NCBI GenBank assembly: GCA_001776505.1 | Contig: MFBV01000014.1 | Location: forward strand, 1 to 33,739 | DNA: 33,739 nucleotides | Origin: Candidatus Curtissbacteria bacterium RIFCSPLOWO2_02_FULL_40_11 | Lineage (GTDB): Bacteria > Patescibacteriota > Microgenomatia > Curtissbacterales > GWA2-41-24 | Direction of reading: 5' to 3' | In this document: piece after piece, positions 26,359 to 33,739 of the stretch | Position numbering within the stretch: position 1 is the first letter of the stretch | Layout of the letters: every line of letters starts with the position of its first letter | Notes under the pieces: generated by a model | Seen by the model: the letters and a program-made list of their open reading frames with translations, nothing else | Told to the model about the DNA's origin: nothing | The model's database searches: none | Translations under genes and position numbers: made by a program

Positions 26359-26961
26359 TTAATACTGACGAAGAGATATTGTGGTTCTAAAATCTGCTCT
26401 ACCTGTAAATTCCGCTCTGTCAGAATCTTTTTGTGCTGTAAAGCCGATGGAAACTACTGCAGGTACCGGCAGTCCTGATGTAGATACAGATGCGGAGGCA
26501 ACAAAAATTGCGCATGGGTTTATACTCACCCCATTATCCAAATCGTCATTTGAGATACTGCGCCATTCTGGAGCTGTATCGCTAAATATTGCTCCAGGAT
26601 CAGAATCTTCCGCTACTGCTATTCTGCTTTTATAAGTTGCCGTCGCATCTTGACATTTTATGTGAAGCGGATCACCGAAGGATCTAGTTAGCATAATATA
26701 CTTATCATCCAAAGGATCTTTATCAACAACATCAACCGCGCCTCTTATATGTCTCTCGAGAGAATCTAATATTACCTGCCCATTCTGTTTAACTTCAGCT
26801 GCAGCATTGGCTTTGTTAGTACCCCTGAAAACTGATGTCAGGAACATCGTAAGGGCGCCAACAGTTATAGTCAAAACACCCAACACAACCAATAACTCTA
26901 TTAACGTGTACCCGGTTTTAATCTTATTTAGTTTTAGAGAAAGAAAAAAACTAGACTTCAT
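26359..26961 (-). CDS. type IV pseudopilin (PilW/GspJ-like)
   Basis: Prepilin motif G/YTLIELLVVLGVLTITVGALTMFL. Confidence 0.8.
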   Translation of the reverse strand: MKSSFFLSLKLNKIKTGYTLIELLVVLGVLTITVGALTMFLTSVFRGTNKANAAAEVKQNGQVILDSLERHIRGAVDVVDKDPLDDKYIMLTRSFGDPLHIKCQDATATYKSRIAVAEDSDPGAIFSDTAPEWRSISNDDLDNGVSINPCAIFVASASVSTSGLPVPAVVSIGFTAQKDSDRAEFTGRADFRTTISLRQY

Positions 26962-26974
26962 TTTTTAATTTCTT

Positions 26975-27505
26975 TTAGAAATTTTCCCATTTACTGAAAA
27001 CAGTGTCATGCTTAACTTCTTTTTGTCCACCTGGCTCATCCCAAATTACCCGAACAGTCAAAAGCCTTTTATTAGGATCAGGCGGTACAAGTTCAGAAAT
27101 GCTTAATTCTCTGCGAAAAGTTATAGTACCAATAACCAGATCCACAGGACACACTCCTCCCTGCAAAGTCCATTTATCAGGATCAAGATCTGAAGCATCT
27201 ATCCTACACAGCGGAGGAACTGCTGTTGTCTCTAGTTCATCAAAATCATGCCTGTCTCTAAATACTCTAACCTGTTCAACCCATTCTTGGGCAAGTTTAG
27301 TAGCCTCAGTATTATTTCTGGCAGATTGTGAAGTTCTTTGGGTAATAAGAGTCGTAGAAATTAATGAAATTGCCAAAATCGCAGCCAGGGCAATGCTAAT
27401 TACAACCTCGATTAACGACTGGCCGTTACCAGTTACCAGAAACCCGCTTCGCAAGCGAAGCGAGGCGAGCCAGTTACCGGAAACCAGTTTATAATTTCTT
27501 CTCAT
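26975..27505 (-). CDS. type IV pseudopilin (PilV/GspI-like)
   Basis: Prepilin motif G/QSLIEVVISIALAAILAISLI. Confidence 0.78.
   Translation of the reverse strand: MRRNYKLVSGNWLASLRLRSGFLVTGNGQSLIEVVISIALAAILAISLISTTLITQRTSQSARNNTEATKLAQEWVEQVRVFRDRHDFDELETTAVPPLCRIDASDLDPDKWTLQGGVCPVDLVIGTITFRRELSISELVPPDPNKRLLTVRVIWDEPGGQKEVKHDTVFSKWENF
27425..27493 (-). repeat. 7-bp-period repeats plus GC-rich element in pseudopilin leader
   Basis: gttacca|gttacca|gaaaccc, then gcttcgcaagcgaagcgaggcgagcca, then gttaccg|gaaacca|gtttata. Confidence 0.6.
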
Positions 27506-28190
27506 TTATCTCTCCGCTAGTGAAAATGTTTACCTCATATGTAGTATCAAAACCGTTTAGTGTCAGGCGTACAGACTCTTGACTGCTTACCGGCTCGATC
27601 AAGCCGTTCAAATTTCCGGCTGCATTAATAAACGGAGGAGTGGGGTAAGACGGATCAAAATTATAAACACCTCGATCAATAGGCCTAAATAGTATATTAA
27701 CTCCGCTTAAGGATAAATTAGATTGACCAGCGTATGAAATCTGTGTCAAGCTGACACCCTTTGGCAACCGTACGGTATTTCTAAAAAACTCAGTCTCTGC
27801 CCCAGGCGATGATTGACAAGTACCCACAATTTCGTAGCTACTCCCGGTAGTATCGAGCCTCACAAACCAGCCAACGAGAGTATTTCCATATGCACATTCT
27901 TCACCGGACCCGGGAATTCCTTTATCTCCGGTCAATGCTTTGTTTTGGGCAAATCTTAAATTGCTTTTCAAATCAAGAGCTGCTGTTTTTACCCTTTCTC
28001 TCCGTTCAAATGAAAGATATGCTGCAGAAACCAAGGTAGTTGTTATCCCCAAAAGTGAAATAACGACTAAAAGCTCGATGATAGTGAAGCCACGTCGTCT
28101 TTGACAACAACTGACAACTGACAACTGACAGTCGATCGATTTTTTTAATCTATGAACTATTAACAATGAACTATTAACTAAAGCATCCAT
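27489..28190 (-). CDS. type IV pseudopilin (GspH-like)
   Basis: RRRG/FTIIELLVVISLLGITTTLVSAAYLSFERRERVKTAALDLKSNLRFAQNKAL. Confidence 0.82.
   Translation of the reverse strand: MDALVNSSLLIVHRLKKSIDCQLSVVSCCQRRRGFTIIELLVVISLLGITTTLVSAAYLSFERRERVKTAALDLKSNLRFAQNKALTGDKGIPGSGEECAYGNTLVGWFVRLDTTGSSYEIVGTCQSSPGAETEFFRNTVRLPKGVSLTQISYAGQSNLSLSGVNILFRPIDRGVYNFDPSYPTPPFINAAGNLNGLIEPVSSQESVRLTLNGFDTTYEVNIFTSGEINEKKL
28107..28185 (-). repeat. 7-bp-period repeats in pseudopilin leader
   Basis: acaactg x3 (28107-28127); tatgaac|tattaac|aatgaac|tattaac|taaagca (28151-28185). Confidence 0.65.
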
Positions 28191-28194
28191 GCTT

Positions 28195-28971
28195 TCAATA
28201 TAGCATCGAAAAGTACCAATTGATAATTTGCGTTGACCAAAATAGACTTACTAAAAATCCACCTATTAAAAAGGGTGCAAACGGAACCGTCTGGCCAAAC
28301 TTCTTCCTACGCAGTGCAACCAAAATAATCGACACAATTGCCCCTGTTAAAAATGCCAAGAATATTGCAGCAAACGTTCCTTCAAAACCCAAAACCATAC
28401 CGATCAAAAACGCGAGAACAATATCTCCCTGACCCATACCTTTACCTCGAGTTACAAGTACAATAAGCAAAAACGCCAAACTAATTCCAAAAGCAGCCAT
28501 CACATGCTCAATAAACACCTGAGAATCCAAATTAAAACAATTATAGGCAAGAGCTAGTAGGGAAGCACCATAGACAAATGTCGTTGGTATCAAATAAAAC
28601 TTTAAATCCACAACAGCAACTACTACAGCAACAGAAGCCAAAATGAAGAAATACAGAACTGTGATAAGGCTTAAATTCCCGCTGGAGGATAAATTAAAAA
28701 AAGCTAGAGTAAAAAGAATAGCGGTTACAGCTTCAACTGCAGGATATTGCCAAGATAGTGGCCTTTTACAATATCGGCATTTAGCACCCAAACTGACAAA
28801 ACTTATAATCGGTATTAGGTCTAAAGTCGAAAGCGTAGCACGGCAATGATCGCAATAAGACCGTCCGGCAATTGACTCTCCCCGCGTCGTCCTGTCAATT
28901 ACTACATTTAAAAAACTGCCAACGGCGCTCCCTAAAATAAAAATAATAACGAGCCAAAAAAACATAAACAA
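28195..28971 (-). CDS. prepilin peptidase (A24 family)
   Basis: GSAVGSFLNVVIDR, CDHCRA...CRYCKRPLSWQYPAVE, GKGMGQGDIVLAFLIG. Confidence 0.94.
   Translation of the reverse strand: MFMFFWLVIIFILGSAVGSFLNVVIDRTTRGESIAGRSYCDHCRATLSTLDLIPIISFVSLGAKCRYCKRPLSWQYPAVEAVTAILFTLAFFNLSSSGNLSLITVLYFFILASVAVVVAVVDLKFYLIPTTFVYGASLLALAYNCFNLDSQVFIEHVMAAFGISLAFLLIVLVTRGKGMGQGDIVLAFLIGMVLGFEGTFAAIFLAFLTGAIVSIILVALRRKKFGQTVPFAPFLIGGFLVSLFWSTQIINWYFSMLY
28902..28947. repeat. 46-bp direct repeat, copy 1 (inside the prepilin peptidase 5' end)
   Basis: ctacatttaaaaaactgccaacggcgctccctaaaataaaaataat, identical to 29597-29642. Confidence 0.95.
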
Positions 28972-29034
28972 TGATACTTAATTTAGCATAACCAAATTCA
29001 ATATAATGTTACAACCGGCTTTGATATTAGAAAG

Positions 29035-29070
29035 TTGACAAATATTCTTAAATATTCTTAAATATTAACA
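29035..29070 (+). promoter_or_regulatory. TA promoter with tandem 10-bp operator-like repeats
   Basis: TTGACA (29035-29040); AATATTCTTA AATATTCTTA AATATTAACA (29041-29070); candidate -10 TTAAAT (29058-29063). Confidence 0.6.
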
Positions 29071-29072
29071 CA

Positions 29073-29336
29073 ATGACTACAATTACCATATCTCTGCCAA
29101 AAGCAATAGCAAAAAAAATAGACGAAAAAACCAAAGAGGGCGGCTTTGCAACCCGATCAGAATTTGTTAGAAACCTGATTCGTCAGTATTTATCGAAAGA
29201 AGTAGAACCTCCATACGGGAGTGATGAATGGTGGCAGTTGGCAGAAAAAAAGGCTGATGAAGATATTGCCGCCGGCAGATACACAGTTTACAAGAATGTA
29301 AATGAGGCAATTAAAGATCTTCACAAAGGCAATTAA
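29073..29336 (+). CDS. ribbon-helix-helix (CopG/ParD-type) antitoxin
   Basis: MTTITISLPKAIAKKIDEKTKEGGFATRSEFVRNLIRQYL; followed by overlapping RelE-like gene. Confidence 0.82.
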   Translation: MTTITISLPKAIAKKIDEKTKEGGFATRSEFVRNLIRQYLSKEVEPPYGSDEWWQLAEKKADEDIAAGRYTVYKNVNEAIKDLHKGN

Positions 29337-29593
29337 TGTATATTGCCAAAACTAAGAATTTCACTAAACTTTACCAAAAACTCCCCAAAAATATTCAGAA
29401 AAAGGCAGATAAACAAATAATATTCTTAAGCAAAAACCTCTTTCACCCAAGTTTAAATACAAAGAAAATGAAAGGTATAAACCGCTGGGAAGTAAGAGTT
29501 GATAAAAACTACCGTTTCACCTTTGAAAAAATTAACGAAGTTATAATGCTGAAAACAATCGGCCCCCACGATATCGGCCTTGGCGAAAAATAA
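29336..29593 (+). CDS. RelE/ParE-superfamily toxin
   Basis: FTKLYQKLPKNIQKKADKQIIFLSKN...KMKGINRWEVRVDKNYRFTFEKINEVIMLKTIGPHD; TAATG coupling with antitoxin. Confidence 0.8.
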   Translation: MYIAKTKNFTKLYQKLPKNIQKKADKQIIFLSKNLFHPSLNTKKMKGINRWEVRVDKNYRFTFEKINEVIMLKTIGPHDIGLGEK

Positions 29594-29596
29594 CAT

Positions 29597-29642
29597 CTAC
29601 ATTTAAAAAACTGCCAACGGCGCTCCCTAAAATAAAAATAAT
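29597..29642. repeat. 46-bp direct repeat, copy 2, three bases after the toxin stop codon
   Basis: Identical to 28902-28947; a partly diverged match continues to ~29676. Confidence 0.95.
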
Positions 29643-29688
29643 TACCAACCAAAAGAACATTAATCCAGCATAACTAAAGGCGAAAAAA

Positions 29689-29758
29689 GTTTCCAGTATC
29701 TGGTATCTGGTGTTGAGTATCTGCTATCTTATTTCTTATCACTTCTTGCTTATTTCTT
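29689..29758 (+). repeat. 7-bp-period repeat array ending one base before the ATG of the YfhO-like gene
   Basis: gtttcca|gtatctg|gtatctg|gtgttga|gtatctg|ctatctt|atttctt|atcactt|cttgctt|atttctt. Confidence 0.65.
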
Positions 29759-29759
29759 T

Positions 29760-31919
29760 ATGATCAAAAAAATACTCGAAAAATGGTGGCCTTTAATCGT
29801 TATTACCGGAGTCATTTTCGCCTTTCACATTCGTCTTTTTTTACCAGAGCCATCCATTTATATTACTCCAGATTACGGCCGAAGCGACGCATGGCATCTT
29901 TCAATCGCTAACAAATTCTACTATGCCCAAGAGTTAAAGAAAAACAGAATTCCAATCTGGAACCCGCACATTGGCACCGGTTACCCAACCCTTGCCGAAG
30001 GCCAAACAGCAATTTTCTTCTTACCTAATCTTATATTCTTTAGAACTCTGCCATTCGTCTGGGCATACAATTTGACTCTTGTCCTTAGTTTTCTGATTGC
30101 AGGCTGGGGAATCTATATGTTTTGCCGGTCCCTCGGCCTCTCAAAACTCTCCTCAACTTACGCAGGCACCATATTCCCACTTGGAGGATTTTTTGTATTC
30201 CATGTCCAACATCACAACCTCTTACAGACCGCCACACTTCTGCCCTGGCTTTTTTGGGCAACAAATGAGTTTTTAGAAAAAAGAAAAGTTATATTTTTAC
30301 TAGCGTTAAGCTTTATAATCTCACAGCAAATCTTCGCCGGCTTCCCCCAGCTTACATTTTATAGTCTAGTAGCTCTTGTTGTATTTTTAATTCTAAAAAC
30401 ATTTACCAAAAAAAATTGGCTCATTAAATCACTGACACCAATTCTCATATCAATAATATTTGGCTTCTCAATCGGAGCCGTTCAAGTAATTCCTCAATAT
30501 GAATTTCTTAACGTTTCTGCCAGGCAAATTAGCCCCGAAAATATCCTTACTCGTTTTCCTTATACCTTCAAAAATATTTTACAGTTTTTAAATCCGTTTA
30601 TACTTGGCTCACCGAAAGATGGAACTTTCCCGAGGTGGGTACCAGGTTCTTGGGGAATTTTTTGGGAAAACGTCGCGTATGTAGGAATTTTCCCATTAAT
30701 TTTTGCACTTGTAGCAATAATTCTGACTTTTAGGAAAAAGTTCAATCAAAAAATCGCGGTCATAATTTTTCTATTCTTACTGCTATTGTCTCTTCTTCTT
30801 GCTTTAGGAACGCTCAGCCCTCTGCAAACTGTATTCTCACTACCACCTTTTTCTATATTCAGAGTTCCTTCAAGGTTTTTATTAATCACCCAATTCTCTA
30901 TAGTAGTTTTATCAGCTATCTTCATTCATAAAACAATAAACAAAAGAAGCATATTAATTCCGATTATATTAATATCGCTTTTAAACGTGTTTATCGTTTT
31001 TATAAATTACAACCCTACTGGAAATGCAAAAGAATGGTTCAAAAAACCATCAACTTCAAATTACTTAGAAAATAACGGCGCCGAGAGAATATATTCTATA
31101 GGACAAAGTGAGCAATGGAATCAAGAATTTATATTCAATGGCTGGCAAAATAATACTGACTATTATCACTTTGCGCGCAACAGTCTAGACCAAAACTCTA
31201 ATTTAATTTTCGACATTGATCAATTTGCTTCATACGAAAGTATGACTGCTGAAAGAGCAGAAATTTTTAAACAAATCGTAAATTCTGGCATTAATAAGAC
31301 AGACAATAAAATTGAGGTTTCAGAAAAAAGTGCGCAGCTTCTCGCATCCAGCAATGTAACTCATCTTATATCTCCTTTAGAAATAAATAGCCCTCTTTTG
31401 AAAAAGGTTCAGGAATATAAACAAGATATCAAACAGAAATTTATAGTAAGCGCCCTGAAACTGGCACCTCAGCAATACTTCATGACACAAAACTACAGGG
31501 TAGCTCAAATCAAATCCGACGTGGTTAACAACTTAATGGATCCAGATTTTAATCCCTTAGAAGAAATAGTTTTAGAAAAAGATATCAATCTCTCTGAACC
31601 ACTTGTAAATAAATGGACCATCATAACTAGAAAAGAAATACCAAACGCCATATCTTTTGAAATAAATTCGGATGGAGAAGGACTATTCGTCCTCACTGAA
31701 AGCTATTATCCAGGCTGGAAAGCATTTACAGACGAGATTGAAGTAGAAGTGTTGGCGGCAAATATAAACTCTAAGGCTGTAGTTATTCCTAAGGGCACAC
31801 ATTTACTTGAATTTAAATATGACCCTAAGAGTATAAGACTTGGAACTACTATAACTTCGCTAGGTTTAATAATCTTCATTTTCTTTTTTCTAAAGTTTAG
31901 AAAATTTCAGATTCTCTAA
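29760..31919 (+). CDS. YfhO-family multi-pass membrane protein
   Basis: DAWHLSIANKFYYAQELKKNRIPIWNPHIGTGYPTLAEGQTAIFFLPNLI; many TM segments; C-terminal ESYYPGWKAFTDE. Confidence 0.85.
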   Translation: MIKKILEKWWPLIVITGVIFAFHIRLFLPEPSIYITPDYGRSDAWHLSIANKFYYAQELKKNRIPIWNPHIGTGYPTLAEGQTAIFFLPNLIFFRTLPFVWAYNLTLVLSFLIAGWGIYMFCRSLGLSKLSSTYAGTIFPLGGFFVFHVQHHNLLQTATLLPWLFWATNEFLEKRKVIFLLALSFIISQQIFAGFPQLTFYSLVALVVFLILKTFTKKNWLIKSLTPILISIIFGFSIGAVQVIPQYEFLNVSARQISPENILTRFPYTFKNILQFLNPFILGSPKDGTFPRWVPGSWGIFWENVAYVGIFPLIFALVAIILTFRKKFNQKIAVIIFLFLLLLSLLLALGTLSPLQTVFSLPPFSIFRVPSRFLLITQFSIVVLSAIFIHKTINKRSILIPIILISLLNVFIVFINYNPTGNAKEWFKKPSTSNYLENNGAERIYSIGQSEQWNQEFIFNGWQNNTDYYHFARNSLDQNSNLIFDIDQFASYESMTAERAEIFKQIVNSGINKTDNKIEVSEKSAQLLASSNVTHLISPLEINSPLLKKVQEYKQDIKQKFIVSALKLAPQQYFMTQNYRVAQIKSDVVNNLMDPDFNPLEEIVLEKDINLSEPLVNKWTIITRKEIPNAISFEINSDGEGLFVLTESYYPGWKAFTDEIEVEVLAANINSKAVVIPKGTHLLEFKYDPKSIRLGTTITSLGLIIFIFFFLKFRKFQIL

Positions 31920-33738
31920 AAGAATCATCGAATTTAGAATTTTTTTTCAGCATTTCTGCATACAAATCAGCTTTGTTTGCGTCGTTGAAACAATCTTCAG
32001 AAAGAGTAATTAATCTTTGGTATACAACATTATTGAGTGCTCCTATTTCCAATGCTTTCATATAATGATTTTCCGCTGCGGAACAATTTTTTTTCTCAGC
32101 ATGGATGTCTCCTAGTCCAATTTTTGGACCAGCTAAATTATCACTTGCTTTTACGGCAAGTAAATAATATTTTTCAGATTCCCCATAAAGTTCGCGAGAA
32201 AATAGCGTATCTGCACCACTAGTTAAAGCAGCCGAATACATTTTTCTAAAATCTTCGGGAATAAAATGAGTATACTGATTGTCAATCTCTTCAATATTAT
32301 CTACGAAATTTTTAAAATTCCTCTCATACTTGTCCAGTAACTCATCAGCGCCCGGAATTTTATCCTTCGGATACATCCTGTAGAGTAATCCTTCACGAAT
32401 CCAAACGTAACCTTCTGGTATGGCGTCTGCCTGAACGTTACTATAAACTGCAAATTTATTTTCATTCCTTAATACAATTTCTCGAAACAATACACTCAAA
32501 TCCTTTAACCCTTCTTCAAAAAACTCATCCGGATAATTTACCTCAGGGTGCTCATTAGCAAGAACATATCTATAAGCCGGTCTTTTTAACCTTCCAGTCA
32601 TTACAACTATTGATTCAGGATTAATTTCATCTACATAATAACTATATTGAGTATTAAAAAGGACAGAATCTCCCTGCAAAAATAAAAACCCCGGCGGGCT
32701 GGCACTTGCAAGCAAATCTTCTCCAAAATATTGCCCTAATCTATATTCAGACAAATCAGTTTTCGGAAAATTTATCACCAAAAGACTAATGGGAAACAAA
32801 ATAAAAACAAAAGGGACTACTAAATGCAAAACATACTTTTTCTGAATTTTCTGGTTGAAAAATTTTTTAGAATACTCAACAATTGCCAATATTCCAAATC
32901 CTATAATTATTACTAAGAAAAAATATCCAAAAAGAAAAAACCTCTCAAATATACCCTGAATAAATGTTTCGAAAGGCGAAAACGAGGTGTATAAAATAAA
33001 AAAAGGTCCGGTGAAAAAAAATGCCAGAGTTAAAAACCAAAATAAATCCCTATATTTAGTAAACAAAAAAACTAATCCTGCCAAGACTAAAAACAAGCCA
33101 AAGATTGTAAAATCAGCCTTTAAAACATTAAAGTACCATTGCAGTTGGAAAATTTTTGTAAATGGAGATAAACCAGCTAAATCCTGAAAATCATTAAAGG
33201 AACCATAATCTGCTCTCGATATTAGTCTTAAAAAATTAATGACACTCAAAGATCCAGCCCAATTTATAGGTGTTTTTTGCAATATTGAAAAAGGAATAAA
33301 CAAATAGGGAAGTAGACCCAAAAGAAATAAGACAAATAACTTCGTAACTTTCTTAAAGTCAATCAAAATTTTCTTTTCTGTCTTAAACACAATATAAACA
33401 AACGCAGGAATTACAAGTAAAGCTATAAAATGATGAAAAAAAGCCAAGCCGAAAATAAAAGTTGAAAGATGTAAATATTTATCGCTAATTGCCCTTTTAT
33501 TTTTTTTTAAAAAATTCTCCCGCCATAAAAGCAAAAAATATGAACTTAAACCAATTAGTAAAACAGTCAATTGGAATACCTCAGCGACGTGAGCATACAG
33601 CCAAAAAATAGGAGTAAAAGCTAGAATGAGCGAAGAAACTATAGAAACTATCAAATTCTTCGTTAACAATCTAGTTATTAAAAAGGCAAGCCCAACATTT
33701 AAAGCCTGAAAAAACGCTACCATCAGATTTGCCTTGTA
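31897..33738 (-). CDS. DUF2723/TMEM260-like multi-pass membrane protein with C-terminal TPR-like region, 5'-truncated by window edge
   Basis: HVAEVFQLTVLLIGLSSYFLLLW, AFFHHF; frame stays open to the window end (YKANLMVAFFQALN...); TPR-like ALTSGADTLFSRELYGESEKYYLLAVKASD. Confidence 0.75.
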   Translation of the reverse strand, partial: YKANLMVAFFQALNVGLAFLITRLLTKNLIVSIVSSLILAFTPIFWLYAHVAEVFQLTVLLIGLSSYFLLLWRENFLKKNKRAISDKYLHLSTFIFGLAFFHHFIALLVIPAFVYIVFKTEKKILIDFKKVTKLFVLFLLGLLPYLFIPFSILQKTPINWAGSLSVINFLRLISRADYGSFNDFQDLAGLSPFTKIFQLQWYFNVLKADFTIFGLFLVLAGLVFLFTKYRDLFWFLTLAFFFTGPFFILYTSFSPFETFIQGIFERFFLFGYFFLVIIIGFGILAIVEYSKKFFNQKIQKKYVLHLVVPFVFILFPISLLVINFPKTDLSEYRLGQYFGEDLLASASPPGFLFLQGDSVLFNTQYSYYVDEINPESIVVMTGRLKRPAYRYVLANEHPEVNYPDEFFEEGLKDLSVLFREIVLRNENKFAVYSNVQADAIPEGYVWIREGLLYRMYPKDKIPGADELLDKYERNFKNFVDNIEEIDNQYTHFIPEDFRKMYSAALTSGADTLFSRELYGESEKYYLLAVKASDNLAGPKIGLGDIHAEKKNCSAAENHYMKALEIGALNNVVYQRLITLSEDCFNDANKADLYAEMLKKNSKFDDSFRESEIF

Positions 33739-33739
33739 T

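Noticed and set aside
23379-28849. Many + strand ORFs inside the pilus cluster (e.g. 23892..24260, 27003..27494, 26381..26635)
   Set aside because: Antisense shadows of well-supported minus-strand pilus genes.
28902-29642. Transposon interpretation of the direct repeats around the TA module
   Set aside because: No transposase or terminal inverted repeats seen; a 46-bp duplication is longer than usual target-site duplications, so recombination is favoured.
27425-29758. CRISPR array interpretation of the repeats
   Set aside because: Units are 7 bp and contiguous or degenerate, with no unique spacers of 25-40 bp and no cas genes.
1-33739. Novel anti-phage defence system or biosynthetic cluster
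   Set aside because: Apart from one ordinary RHH/RelE-like TA pair, no nuclease, retron, ATPase or toxin cassette with defence-like organisation was recognisable.

Overview
The window looks like a compact chromosomal segment of a small-genome bacterium, probably Candidate Phyla Radiation / Patescibacteria (Microgenomates-like). That placement is inferred from gene order, domain-trimmed housekeeping genes and MurT/GatD plus a type IV pilus cluster; no phylogeny was run. The + strand carries a truncated CDP-alcohol phosphotransferase, an RRM protein, murT-gatD, tRNA-Leu(UAG), tRNA-Val(GAC), thrS-infC-rpmI-rplT-pheS-pheT, tyrS, recG, rpmF-nusB-(ACP-like)-rnc, rpsP-khpA-trmD, a RHH/RelE-like toxin-antitoxin pair and a YfhO-like membrane protein. 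The - strand carries PBP1A, a pilMNO/pseudopilin/prepilin-peptidase cluster and a DUF2723-like membrane protein. No CRISPR array, transposase, prophage or recognisable defence system was found. The main unexplained signals are: (1) degenerate 7-bp-period repeat arrays at several loci, including inside genes and pseudopilin leader regions; (2) predicted leaderless promoters, with the -10 box about 7-11 nt before the ATG; (3) infC without any canonical start codon and with a 110-nt overprint onto rpmI; (4) an ACP-like protein next to rnc that lacks the phosphopantetheine serine; (5) a TA module flanked by a 46-bp perfect duplication of the prepilin peptidase 5' end; (6) a candidate small RNA upstream of rpmF; (7) a GC-rich palindromic element inserted in frame in pheT and in a pseudopilin gene.
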